NCBI RefSeq assembly: GCF_014297365.1
Contig: NZ_JACOQD010000002.1
Coordinates: 248,001 to 312,000, forward strand
Length of the DNA stretch: 64,000 nucleotides
Direction: 5' to 3'
Origin: Winogradskyella echinorum
GTDB taxonomy: Bacteria > Bacteroidota > Bacteroidia > Flavobacteriales > Flavobacteriaceae
This document shows positions 10,774 through 19,353 of the stretch, one piece after another. The notes beneath the pieces are model-generated. The model was given only the letters and a program-made list of their open reading frames with translations. It searched no databases and had not been told where the DNA came from. Within the stretch, counting starts at the first letter, position 1; the number at the start of each line of letters is the position of its first letter. The translations under genes and the position numbers were made by a program.

Positions 10774-11333
10774 TGAAACAGCAATACTATAAAATATATA
10801 AGCCTTACGGTTATTTAAGTCAGTTTGTAAATCATCAAAACAAAAGAAGAAATAAAAAACTTTTAAGCGAGCTTTATGATTTATCAGTGAATGTAATGGC
10901 TGTTGGTCGTTTAGACGAAAAATCTGAAGGTCTACTATTATTAACTACTGATGGAAAGTTTAGTAATTATATAACTAGTTCTAAAATTGAAAAAGAATAC
11001 CATGTTATGGTAGATGGTTTAATTACTGATGAAGCTATTTTAAAATTGCAAAGTGGTGTTGAAATTTCTGTAAATAGTAAACCTTATATAACAAAACGTT
11101 GCGACGTAAAAATTATTAGAAACACGTCTCATATTATAGATCGCTTTGTTAGAGATGAAAGACATGGAAAAACATCATGGTTGTCTATAATAATCACTGA
11201 AGGTAAATTTAGACAAGTACGTAAAATGACAGCTAAAGTAGGTTTCCCAACATTGAGATTAGTGAGGGTAAGAATTGGAGATTATAAACTAGATACAATG
11301 GAGCCTAGTAATATTTTGCCAATTAATTATTAG
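10752..11333 (+). CDS. rluE: RluE-type 23S rRNA pseudouridine synthase
   Basis: RsuA/RluB/RluE-family pseudouridine synthase, 193 residues. The catalytic motif VGRLDEKSEGLLLLTTDG carries the active-site Asp (D55). The opening YYKIYKPYGYLSQF and the later GKFRQVRKMTAKVGFPTLRLVRVRIG are typical of the family. There is no N-terminal S4 RNA-binding domain, which fits the RluE branch (in E. coli this enzyme modifies 23S rRNA U2457). A GTG at 10773 is an alternative start. The gene overlaps DUF1853 upstream, and its 3' end overlaps the convergent next gene by 11 bases. The exact target uridine is not determinable here. Confidence 0.88.
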   Translation: MLYNILVVKQQYYKIYKPYGYLSQFVNHQNKRRNKKLLSELYDLSVNVMAVGRLDEKSEGLLLLTTDGKFSNYITSSKIEKEYHVMVDGLITDEAILKLQSGVEISVNSKPYITKRCDVKIIRNTSHIIDRFVRDERHGKTSWLSIIITEGKFRQVRKMTAKVGFPTLRLVRVRIGDYKLDTMEPSNILPINY

Positions 11334-12066
11334 AAGCAGAATCGTCTTTATCTTCTTCTTTCGCTGTTTTTTCTTTTATAACTACTTTTTCATTATGAAA
11401 GATAATAGTTGCTTTTACACCTGTAAGTAGGTTCCATTCTTTAGAAGAAATTACTTTACCCTTATCATCATACACAATAAACTCTGCAGTGTTAGGACCA
11501 GATTCTCCTTGGTTTAATGCAATAATATCTACAGTATTTTTTCCTTCAGCTAAGTTAACTTCAACACGTCTGTAATTACTTTTTAGTAACAAATTGTGTT
11601 TTACAATGTAGCCATTAAGCATTATTTGTACACGGTCTCCATCTGGATATTCGTGATCTCTACATACAATATTAACAAATTTAGTGTCTACACGATGTTC
11701 TCCTAAAAACTGATCGGACATAGTTTTAATTATGCCACCTTTAGCAGCTTCTTTTTTCCAACGTTTTTCGTAAATTTCACTAGGACTTTTTAAACCATCA
11801 TCATCAATCATAGAAAATGGTTTTTCAGATTCTTTAATAACAAATTTCTTCTTTTCGTTATTAGTATCTTCACTTTTCTTATCTGCCTCTTTAATTGGTT
11901 TGGGAGCAACTTTTATTTTTACTAGTGCTGAGTCTTTTTTCTTTTTAGACGGTTCTGCCGGAATTCTAACAGATTTACTCTCTTTATCCTTAACCTTTTT
12001 CTGGGCAAAAACCACGCTACTGCAAAGTATGCAGAACAATACTAATATGATTTTAAAGGTTTTCAC
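11323..12066 (-). CDS. hypothetical secreted protein
   Basis: Secreted protein of 247 residues with a signal peptide (LFCILCSSVVFAQ). Residues ~22-95 are a low-complexity Lys/Glu/Ser linker. Residues ~120-235 look like a folded beta-domain (VDTKFVNIVCRDHEYPDGDR, VQIMLNGYIVKHNLLL, AEGKNTVDIIALNQGESGP, AEFIVYDDKGKVISSKEW), recalling a carbohydrate- or protein-binding sandwich. The C-terminus is again Lys/Glu-rich. I do not recognise a named family. Similar secreted proteins are common in flavobacteria, so it is likely real. It follows the helicase gene on the same strand about 100 bases downstream. Confidence 0.75.
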   Translation of the reverse strand: MKTFKIILVLFCILCSSVVFAQKKVKDKESKSVRIPAEPSKKKKDSALVKIKVAPKPIKEADKKSEDTNNEKKKFVIKESEKPFSMIDDDGLKSPSEIYEKRWKKEAAKGGIIKTMSDQFLGEHRVDTKFVNIVCRDHEYPDGDRVQIMLNGYIVKHNLLLKSNYRRVEVNLAEGKNTVDIIALNQGESGPNTAEFIVYDDKGKVISSKEWNLLTGVKATIIFHNEKVVIKEKTAKEEDKDDSASNN

Positions 12067-12166
12067 TTTTATCTAAATAAGTTTTGTTTAACGAGTAATA
12101 TAAGATACAAAAATCGTACCTATTTCAAAATAAACGTATAAAAATCTAAATCCTTACAAAAAAACG

Positions 12167-13681
12167 TTAAAACTTACCATTAAAACTAATACGCAATTTT
12201 CGGTTATATTCTTCAAAAAGCCAATCTTTATAGTTTTGAGTACTATTCATAATACAATAACAATACTGCTTAATACGATATGCTATTTCATCTTGAAGGT
12301 CTTTTATTAACTCTCTTGCATCATAAACATCTTCACTATTTTCTATACATATCTGCGAGTGTTGTTCTATGGAACGCTCTATAACGGTAAAGGATTTTTT
12401 TCCTAAACTAATAACATCTTTATAAACTGCTTTTACATCAAAATCTAAGGACTTTGACTTTTTAAACTTAGCTTTTATAGTATCTGGCATGGTATAAACA
12501 AAATCGCGTTCTAAAGCTTCATCATCTACCATGTTTTCTAAATAGAAATCTGGATATTTAAAAATATGCTCCCAATCTACTGGCTGATTCCAAGGGCCGA
12601 ACCTAGCAACATTGTTTCCTAAATCTATAACCTGAAAAGTATTTCTATCTTTATATATACGACTACCACGACCAATCATTTGAAAGTATAAGGTTAATGA
12701 TCGTGTTGCTCTATTTAATATAATAGATTCAACTGAGGGCTCATCAAAGCCAGTTGTTAAAATACTCACAGAAGATAAAACAGCATCTGGAGTTTTATTA
12801 AACCATTCTAAAATTTCTTTTCGCTCTTGTTTACTTGCTGTGTTATCTAGATGCTGTACATTGTATCCTGCCTTTTTAAAGGTGTAATACACTTCTTTTG
12901 AGGTGTAGATACCATTATTAAAAATTAGCGTTTTCTTACCCTTTGCTAACTCTTCATAAGCTAATAAAAGCTTAGACTGCATTAAACTATTTGTGTATAA
13001 AGCTTCAGACGATTTAACAGTATAATCACCATTTATACCAATCTTTAAAGATGTTAATCCAACATCATAATGATAAATGTCTGCATTTGCCAAAAAACCA
13101 TTTTTAATTAATGTAGAGATATCATCACCAACAATAAGCTTATTATAATTATCCTTCATCGGTAGCTTAATATTACTACTCAATGGTGTTGCTGTAACTC
13201 CTAAAATAAAGGTTTGCTCAAAAAACTTAAACAATTTTCTGAATGAATTATAGTGTGCCTCATCGATAATAACTAATCCTACATCTTTAAGCTCAAAGTC
13301 CTTGTCAGAAAGTCTATTGTTTAATGTTTCTACCATTGCTACAAAGCATTGATATTCGTCTTGATCTGGCAAGGTTTTTACCTTACTATTAATTACTTTA
13401 TTTTTAACATTAAAACCTGAAAGCACATTAGAAGTTTGTTTGCACAGTTCAATTCTATGGGTAAGAATTACTACTTTTTTCTTATGTTGTGCAATGTACC
13501 GTCTTACAATTTCAGAAAAAATAACCGTCTTACCTCCACCTGTAGGTAATTGATAAAGGAGGTTAAAATCATCAGACTCATCTCGCATTACATCAAAAAT
13601 GCGATTAAGATCTTTTATTTGATAGTCATAAAGGCTTTTCTCAGTTACATTTACGTTTATCGATTCTATTTCTATAGACAT
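12167..13681 (-). CDS. DEAD/DEAH-box superfamily II helicase
   Basis: ATP-dependent SF2 nucleic-acid helicase, 504 residues, of the SSL2/XPB-like group. Motif I is LPTGGGKT (residues 45-52), motif Ia VVILTHRIELCKQ, motif II IIDEAH (138-143), motif III GVTATP (161-166), and the C-terminal RecA domain carries GFDEPSVESII and QMIGRGSRIYKDR (motif VI). An extra ~120-residue C-terminal part follows (KFKKSKSLDFDVKAVYKDV onward). It acts in the cytoplasm on DNA or RNA; the precise substrate is not evident. It stands alone, with no restriction or defence partner beside it, so a housekeeping role is the simplest view. Confidence 0.88.
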   Translation of the reverse strand: MSIEIESINVNVTEKSLYDYQIKDLNRIFDVMRDESDDFNLLYQLPTGGGKTVIFSEIVRRYIAQHKKKVVILTHRIELCKQTSNVLSGFNVKNKVINSKVKTLPDQDEYQCFVAMVETLNNRLSDKDFELKDVGLVIIDEAHYNSFRKLFKFFEQTFILGVTATPLSSNIKLPMKDNYNKLIVGDDISTLIKNGFLANADIYHYDVGLTSLKIGINGDYTVKSSEALYTNSLMQSKLLLAYEELAKGKKTLIFNNGIYTSKEVYYTFKKAGYNVQHLDNTASKQERKEILEWFNKTPDAVLSSVSILTTGFDEPSVESIILNRATRSLTLYFQMIGRGSRIYKDRNTFQVIDLGNNVARFGPWNQPVDWEHIFKYPDFYLENMVDDEALERDFVYTMPDTIKAKFKKSKSLDFDVKAVYKDVISLGKKSFTVIERSIEQHSQICIENSEDVYDARELIKDLQDEIAYRIKQYCYCIMNSTQNYKDWLFEEYNRKLRISFNGKF

Positions 13682-13817
13682 GTAGTTGTTTTCCTAAACG
13701 GTTAATTTTGCAAAAATAGCACATTGTAAGTGTTTTTAAAGGGATTGTTAACAAGATTTAACAAGATTGGTATTGTTATTGTGTTTTATAAATAATTAAC
13801 ATTTAAATAATTATATC

Positions 13818-14387
13818 ATGAAATCATTTAGAAGACATTCTGCGACGGTCAACGCAGGATCTATGGCAGACATTGCCTTTTTATTACTTATTTTCTTTTT
13901 AGTGACAACTACAATTTCTGCCGATAAAGGTATTTTACGAAAGCTTCCTGGTGAATGTCCACCCAATACCAATTGTACAGATAAAGTTGCAGAGCGCAAT
14001 CTTTTGAGAATTGCTATAAATAGCAATCAGGAAATTATGATTGAAAATGACATTGTACCTATTGATGAGATTCAAAGTAAAGTCATAGCTTTTGCAGATA
14101 ACAATGGTAAATCTAATTGTGATTATTGTGATGGTGAGCAATCTGCTAACCTATCAGATCATCCAAAAGATGCTGTAATTTCATTAAGTCATGATGCTTT
14201 AACTAAATATCAGTTATTTGTTTCTGTTCAAGATGAAATTACCAAAGCATATTACGATTTAAGAGCACGTTATGCCAAACAAAAGTTCAATAAGACACCG
14301 GATCAATTAACAGAGGCAGAATTAGATATTGTGAAAAAGGCGTATCCATTTGTGGTTTCTGAAATTATGGTAAAGCGTACTAATTAA
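13818..14387 (+). CDS. ExbD/TolR family biopolymer transport protein
   Basis: Inner-membrane protein of the ExbD/TolR family, 189 residues. The single membrane span with the essential Asp is obvious: SMADIAFLLLIFFLVTTTI (residues ~15-33, D18). The rest is periplasmic, including a Cys-rich insertion (CPPNTNC, CDYC) seen in the flavobacterial ExbD2 type. Such proteins work with an ExbB proton channel to energise TonB-dependent receptors. No ExbB or TonB gene is adjacent here, so this is probably an extra copy that uses partners encoded elsewhere. The 3' end overlaps the convergent 3D-domain gene by 8 bases. Confidence 0.9.
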   Translation: MKSFRRHSATVNAGSMADIAFLLLIFFLVTTTISADKGILRKLPGECPPNTNCTDKVAERNLLRIAINSNQEIMIENDIVPIDEIQSKVIAFADNNGKSNCDYCDGEQSANLSDHPKDAVISLSHDALTKYQLFVSVQDEITKAYYDLRARYAKQKFNKTPDQLTEAELDIVKKAYPFVVSEIMVKRTN

Positions 14388-14796
14388 CTATTGAGTCATT
14401 TATCTTAGTACAGTACTTAATGTTCAGTTTCTTTTTGCCCCATTTTTTTGCTTTTTTAACATCTGTACCCATATAAATATCTATACGTTTTCTCCAACGT
14501 TTGTTCATTTTATCTTTAACCGTGAATAAACTATCAAAGCCTTCAATTTTAACTTTTGTATTATGTACCAGACCAGAATCTAATAAATCTCTCGATACTG
14601 CAATGTAAAGTAATCCTGGTTTTAGACTATCACCAAAGGCAGTTATATGTGGATTAGAATTAGTTTGATAAGCTAAAGAGTTATAGGCTGTAGCTGTTAC
14701 TTTCATTTTTTTTGAAGTACATTCTCCATCTACTGCATCATTACATGCTAGTAATGTGCATATTATAAGAATTATTATACCACTATTTAACTTCAT
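14380..14796 (-). CDS. 3D domain-containing lipoprotein
   Basis: Lipoprotein of 138 residues with a lipobox ending ICTLLAC near residue 18. The mature part matches the 3D (Asp-Asp-Asp) domain found in cell-wall active proteins such as MltA and YabE/Rpf2: MKVTATAYNSLAYQ, ITAFGDSLKPG, IAVSRDLLDSGL, TKVKIEGF and KRIDIYMGTD, with the characteristic Asp positions present. Family members act on or bind peptidoglycan; a stand-alone 3D domain of this size is common in flavobacteria. The exact reaction is not established. It converges with the ExbD gene. Confidence 0.8.
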   Translation of the reverse strand: MKLNSGIIILIICTLLACNDAVDGECTSKKMKVTATAYNSLAYQTNSNPHITAFGDSLKPGLLYIAVSRDLLDSGLVHNTKVKIEGFDSLFTVKDKMNKRWRKRIDIYMGTDVKKAKKWGKKKLNIKYCTKINDSIVN

Positions 14797-14915
14797 ATTA
14801 TAAATATACTCATAATAGTTAAATTTTGTTAAATTACTACCTTGTTATGCAAAGTACTGTAACAAAACAATTTTTATAGCGTCTATTAAGTATAAATCAA
14901 TTAAAAAACAAAATC

Positions 14916-15002
14916 ATGAGAACATTAAACAGCAATCAATTATCAAGTAAATCATCAGAATCTAAAAGTTATACTTGGAATAGTAAAAGACGTTATAGAT
15001 AA
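14916..15002 (+). CDS. tandem mini-ORF 1 (28 residues)
   Basis: Short ORF starting MRTLNSNQLSS and ending SKSYTWNSKRRYR, followed by TAA. It is the first of three mini-ORFs in a ~129-base tandem repeat. ORF 2 is almost identical, and most differences between the two lie in the central linker (SNQLSSKSS against NNQLTSTST), while the C-terminal SYTWNSKRRYR is preserved along with the ATG and stop. That pattern argues for a translated peptide. Upstream of the ATG is an A-rich segment typical of flavobacterial initiation regions. There is no signal peptide and a strongly basic tail. Function unknown; it could alternatively be part of a repeated regulatory RNA. Confidence 0.55.
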   Translation: MRTLNSNQLSSKSSESKSYTWNSKRRYR

Positions 15003-15044
15003 TTTATCTAAAACAATTCATCAATCAATTAAATCAAAACAATT

Positions 15045-15131
15045 ATGAGAACTTTAAACAACAATCAATTAACAAGTACATCTACAGAATCTAAAAGTTA
15101 TACTTGGAATAGTAAAAGACGTTATAGATAA
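15045..15131 (+). CDS. tandem mini-ORF 2 (28 residues)
   Basis: Second copy of the mini-ORF: starts MRTLNNNQLTS and ends with the same SKSYTWNSKRRYR. The 42-base spacer after ORF 1 (TTTATCTAAAACAATTCATC core) is repeated after ORF 2, so the whole gene-plus-spacer unit has been duplicated. Five amino-acid positions differ from copy 1, all before the conserved tail. Function unknown. Confidence 0.55.
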   Translation: MRTLNNNQLTSTSTESKSYTWNSKRRYR

Positions 15132-15172
15132 TTTATCTAAAACAATTCATCAATCAAAAATCAAAAACAATC

Positions 15173-15244
15173 ATGAGAACTTTATCAAAAATTGTCAATA
15201 CATCTAACAGTTTAGATGATGACTTAGAAACAATTAAAATTTAG
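15173..15244 (+). CDS. tandem mini-ORF 3 (23 residues, diverged)
   Basis: Third unit of the tandem series. It keeps the MRTL start and the upstream spacer, but the rest is different (KIVNTSNSLDDDLETIKI) and acidic rather than basic, with no SYTWNSKRRYR tail. It is followed by a rho-independent terminator at 15270-15306, so the three ORFs probably form one short transcript. It could be a related peptide of different type or a decayed copy. Confidence 0.4.
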   Translation: MRTLSKIVNTSNSLDDDLETIKI

Positions 15245-15269
15245 TTGAATTCTTAAATAAATTATAAAT

Positions 15270-15306
15270 AAAAAGCCAATTACGATTAAAGTAATTGGCT
15301 TTTTAT
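15270..15306. terminator. rho-independent terminator (bidirectional)
   Basis: AAAAAGCCAATTAC and GTAATTGGCTTTTT form a perfect 14-bp stem around a short GATTAAA loop, with T-runs on both strands. It lies between the mini-ORFs and the convergent protease gene and can serve both. Confidence 0.85.
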
Positions 15307-15325
15307 TTAAAGTGAGATAAGCTTA

Positions 15326-17644
15326 TTATTTCTTAACAATCTTTTTGGTTATCGATTGTGATGCTGTTGATAATTTCACAAAATACATACCGCTTAAATA
15401 CGATGACATATCTATTTGATTAATGCTATTAGAATTTAAACTTCCCGCAGATACACGTTGACCAAGTGTATTAAATATTTGGTAATTCACAGCTTCATTA
15501 GCAACGTTTAAGCTAATGTTTAAATCATCTTTTACTGGGTTTGGATAAAAGCTAATTAAACTTTCGAGATCAAATTCATTAGTGCTCAAAGGATTTTGAG
15601 CATTGAATAAAACAGATTCACTACTACCAAATTGACCACCATTTATAATTACATTACCATTGGCGTCTTCTAGATTATAAGAACCGTCACCAAAAATACC
15701 ACAGCAAATACCATCATCAGCCGAATCAAAAATGGTAAATGTGTAACAATCATTAGAAACAGCAGGTATATTTATTATTTCTTGGTATGATGTAGCATCA
15801 GCATATGGAAATAATGGGCCATTGCTCACCAAATTATTAGAGCTATCTCTAAGCTCCCATGTGGTTTCATCACCATAATTATCAGTTAAGATGTTAAAAA
15901 CGACAGTAGAAGTTGTGTAAGATGGTGATACCGTAAAGTTAAATACAAATAAATCGTTATTAGTATTCTCATCTGAAGTTCCGTTTGGGTCACTAACACT
16001 TATTGTAAATGAATGAGATCCTGGACTTAAATTACCGTAAGAAGGTGTCGCAACAACTTCTGATGCATTAGTCGCTAAATTTCCAGTCCAATTTACCATT
16101 GTGCTAGGATCAGAATCTAAATAATAGGAAACATTTGCAGAGGTTAAGTTTAAGTTTCCAGGATTAATTAATGTTACTTGTGGTGCAAAACTAGCGCCAC
16201 ATAGCTCCGAACTATTAGAACCTGCACTAACCCTTGCATCATTATCATATGTTTCTAAAGGAGGATATTGATTTATCACTTCAACACCAGAATTAGAAGG
16301 ATCTAACCATTCTTTAAGCCTACTCGATTGTGAGCTTCCAAAATCCCAAGCTACATCAAAACGACCATAATAATCGAAAGCTCCATTGTTTGATGTACCA
16401 TTACAAGCCGCAGCTCCACCAGAAAGCATACCTATTAAATGTCCTGTTTCATTATATAAAGCTGAACCCGAAGAACCTGGCTCAGTAACACCTAACTCCC
16501 ATTCATCGATATACCACATTTGCGTATTAGAATTTCCATTAAAACCTACAACTGCTCTATATGCACCATCATCTTCTCTACATACTTTTTGTATATCTCC
16601 ATTTGGGTGATGAATACCAAAGTTTACTACAGGAACATCTGTAGTAGATCTATTCCAACCTGCCCAAACAACATCAGGATTATTATTAAAGAAATTTGTA
16701 TCGGTAATTTCTACTAATTCCATATCGGATTGTGAGCTGTTAGCTCTAACAACTGATCCACTTACGGTTTGATTAAATGTACCATTAGTGCTATTTGTAT
16801 TGGTTGAACATGATGGGTTTGGACTTCTCCAATTAAAGCGAAACGCCCAACCAGCTTCACCTCCACTACAATGATTTGCGGTCATAAAATAAGGTGTGCC
16901 ATCGTTATTGGTATTGTTAACTAATGTACCAGAACAAATACCTGTACCTCCATTAACAGTTATCATCGCATTAGCTTTTTTTACATTTTCTTTTACTGTA
17001 TCTAAACCAAATGGATCATTAGGTGGTGTAATATCACAATCAACATCTTGATTACATGCGCCAGAATCGTTAAGAGCTTTTTGATATGTTTCTGCCGTTC
17101 TATAACCATGTATCACAGAACCAACAACAATTTTAGCTTTACCAGTAACATGAGCTGGTTGATAGTATTCAATCCATGCTTTATTACCATTAACAAACCA
17201 AGTGCCCAAAATTTCTTCAGGATTATTATTATGATGCGTAAATGGTCTTAATAAATCATCTTTTTCATCATTATAAACATAGAGTTTTGCCCCTTCAGGA
17301 ATCTTAAACACATCGAACATAAAGTTTAAAGTATAAGCATCCTTAGAAGTGTAAGACATTCTCCAAATTTTATCACCATTCTCTAAAGTTGTCCACTCAC
17401 CTACTTCATTAAAATCATGATCTACATAAATATCGTGACCAAATCTCCATGGTTTTGATTTATCTTTATCATTGATTACATCTTCATCTTGTAATTTCTT
17501 TAAATCAAATGAAGGTAATTTATAAGGTTTAACATTAGTTAAATTATCTAAAGTCCAACTTGGTGGCTTTACTTCATCCGGAATTTCTTGTGCAAATGAT
17601 AGTGTGGTAACCAATGCTAACACATAAAGTAATTTTAATTTCAT
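15326..17644 (-). CDS. secreted trypsin-like (lysyl endopeptidase-type) serine protease with T9SS type A sorting domain
   Basis: Extracellular protease of 772 residues. There is a signal peptide (VTTLSFAQ) and a propeptide-like region to ~residue 220. The chymotrypsin-fold catalytic domain carries ICSGTLVNNT followed by PYFMTANHCSGG (catalytic His), SDMELVEI (Asp) and EPGSSGSALYNETGHLIG (Ser in GSSGS), the arrangement of Achromobacter-type lysyl endopeptidases. A CARDB-like beta-domain and a domain with CYTFTIFDSADDGICCG follow. The last ~75 residues (YPNPVKDDLNISL, MYFVKLSTASQSITKKIVKK) are a type A T9SS sorting domain. It is inferred to be released by type IX secretion as a nutrient-scavenging protease. 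Cleavage after Lys is a family-based inference. Confidence 0.92.
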   Translation of the reverse strand: MKLKLLYVLALVTTLSFAQEIPDEVKPPSWTLDNLTNVKPYKLPSFDLKKLQDEDVINDKDKSKPWRFGHDIYVDHDFNEVGEWTTLENGDKIWRMSYTSKDAYTLNFMFDVFKIPEGAKLYVYNDEKDDLLRPFTHHNNNPEEILGTWFVNGNKAWIEYYQPAHVTGKAKIVVGSVIHGYRTAETYQKALNDSGACNQDVDCDITPPNDPFGLDTVKENVKKANAMITVNGGTGICSGTLVNNTNNDGTPYFMTANHCSGGEAGWAFRFNWRSPNPSCSTNTNSTNGTFNQTVSGSVVRANSSQSDMELVEITDTNFFNNNPDVVWAGWNRSTTDVPVVNFGIHHPNGDIQKVCREDDGAYRAVVGFNGNSNTQMWYIDEWELGVTEPGSSGSALYNETGHLIGMLSGGAAACNGTSNNGAFDYYGRFDVAWDFGSSQSSRLKEWLDPSNSGVEVINQYPPLETYDNDARVSAGSNSSELCGASFAPQVTLINPGNLNLTSANVSYYLDSDPSTMVNWTGNLATNASEVVATPSYGNLSPGSHSFTISVSDPNGTSDENTNNDLFVFNFTVSPSYTTSTVVFNILTDNYGDETTWELRDSSNNLVSNGPLFPYADATSYQEIINIPAVSNDCYTFTIFDSADDGICCGIFGDGSYNLEDANGNVIINGGQFGSSESVLFNAQNPLSTNEFDLESLISFYPNPVKDDLNISLNVANEAVNYQIFNTLGQRVSAGSLNSNSINQIDMSSYLSGMYFVKLSTASQSITKKIVKK

Positions 17645-17825
17645 AACAGCTATTATATTAATTAAGAATTACTAAAATTAATACTTTATAAACGATTAGC
17701 TTATTCAATTTTTAAGATTTCCTTAACAGATAGACGAAAAGCGTATAACATCGATAAAAAGCACGAAAGTTGAATAGGCTTTGATTCAAATAAAAATCTG
17801 CATACTTTTAAAAAAACTAATCCAC

Positions 17826-19124
17826 ATGAAATACAAAACCATTCTTATCTTTTTACTGCCATTGACATTAATAATGAGTTGTAAATCTGAAATTTCTAAA
17901 GAAGATCGACTTATTGCTGATGCTAGAGCTATACATAAACGTGTTATTACACTAGATACGCACTGTGATATTAATGTGAAAAACTTTACAGATTCACTTA
18001 ATTACACACAAGATTTAGATACACAGATTACCTTACCAAAAATGAAAGAAGGTGGTTTAGATGTAGCCTGGTTTATAGTTTATACCGGACAAGATTCATT
18101 AACAGAAGCTGGTTATAAAAAAGCATATGAAAATGCTATGTCTAAGTTTAATGCTATCCATAAGTTAGTAGAAGAAATTGCTCCAAATGATATTGAACTA
18201 GCTTTAAATTCTGAAGATGTTAGGCGTATTGATGCCAAGGGTAAAAAAGCAGCCATGATAGGTATAGAAAATGGCTACCCAGTTGGTTTAGACCTTAGCA
18301 ACGTTGAAAAATTCTATAAACTAGGTGCGCGATATATGTCTTTATCTCACAATGGTCATAGTCAACTTTGCGATAGTAATACTGGCGAACGTGATAGTAT
18401 ATGGTTGCATAATGGATTAAGTGATTTAGGTAAACAAGTGGTTACAGAAATGAATCGCGTTGGTATGATGATAGATGTATCACACCCATCAAAAGAATCT
18501 ATGCGACAAATGATAGAATTAAGTAAGGCACCTATAATTGCTTCGCATTCCTCTGCTAGAGCTTTGTGTAATCACAGTAGAAATTTAGATGATGAACAAC
18601 TTGGTTGGTTAAAGGAAAATGGTGGCGTTGTACAAACTGTTGCCTTTACATCTTATTTGAATACTGAAAAATATGAAGCTCGTAATAAAGCAATGGAAGA
18701 TATACGTGGTAAAATTATAGACTCTTTGGATATAACTTGGTACAACTGGAGTGAGTTTAGAGCATTAGATGAACCAACCCAAATGGAATTTGTTGCAAAT
18801 AGAAAAAGGGTTATGGACATTGCCAATGAAAAAGCTAACCAAATAAAAGATTTCCCAGCAGCAGTAAGTGTAGAAGATTTTGTAAACCACATCGATTACT
18901 TAGTAGAAAAAATTGGAATAGACCATGTAGGTATTAGTAGCGATTTTGATGGTGGTGGCGGAATTGAAGGCTGGGGCGACGCTTCAGAAACCTTTAATGT
19001 TACTTTAGAACTGGTAAAACGCGGTTATACTGAAGCACAGATAGAACAACTTTGGAGTGGTAATTTACTTAGAGTTTTGGATGAAGTTGAGACTGTAGCT
19101 AAGGAGATTCAATCTAAAAGTTGA
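17826..19124 (+). CDS. membrane dipeptidase (peptidase M19)
   Basis: Zinc-dependent dipeptidase of the M19 (renal dipeptidase) family. I use the ATG at 17826, which gives a lipoprotein signal ending TLIMSC, rather than the upstream TTG at 17781. Metal-binding motifs are in place: LDTHCDIN (HxD), the bridging Glu in GIENGYPVG, MIDVSHPS, IIASHSSAR, and GISSDFDGGGG. Family members hydrolyse L-X-D/L dipeptides; here the protein is probably attached to the periplasmic face of a membrane. The small membrane protein that follows overlaps the stop codon by 4 bases. Confidence 0.92.
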   Translation: MKYKTILIFLLPLTLIMSCKSEISKEDRLIADARAIHKRVITLDTHCDINVKNFTDSLNYTQDLDTQITLPKMKEGGLDVAWFIVYTGQDSLTEAGYKKAYENAMSKFNAIHKLVEEIAPNDIELALNSEDVRRIDAKGKKAAMIGIENGYPVGLDLSNVEKFYKLGARYMSLSHNGHSQLCDSNTGERDSIWLHNGLSDLGKQVVTEMNRVGMMIDVSHPSKESMRQMIELSKAPIIASHSSARALCNHSRNLDDEQLGWLKENGGVVQTVAFTSYLNTEKYEARNKAMEDIRGKIIDSLDITWYNWSEFRALDEPTQMEFVANRKRVMDIANEKANQIKDFPAAVSVEDFVNHIDYLVEKIGIDHVGISSDFDGGGGIEGWGDASETFNVTLELVKRGYTEAQIEQLWSGNLLRVLDEVETVAKEIQSKS

Positions 19125-19342
19125 GAAAAAGAATAAAGAAAATACTGCTTATATGGATAATTGGAAACCTTTTTTTATTATTTAAATATGTGTTCGATCA
19201 ATATACTCTTCGATGTGAACCGTGTTTATCAAATACAACCTGTTCTTCTTGTCTTACCCAATTTATGGAAGATTTTTTTATTTATTTAATGATATATAAT
19301 ATTATTATCTCAATAGTATTGTTCATTTTTACTAAGAAATAA
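19121..19342 (+). CDS. small membrane protein, hypothetical
   Basis: A 73-residue protein with a TTG start that overlaps the dipeptidase stop (TTGA), implying translational coupling. Two hydrophobic spans (residues ~8-26 and ~49-69) flank a Cys-rich extracytoplasmic loop (RCEPCLSNTTCSSCL) with four Cys that could bind metal or form disulfides. No family recognised. The coupling and Cys pattern favour a real gene. Confidence 0.5.
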   Translation: MRKRIKKILLIWIIGNLFLLFKYVFDQYTLRCEPCLSNTTCSSCLTQFMEDFFIYLMIYNIIISIVLFIFTKK

Positions 19343-19353
19343 CTTTTATATCC

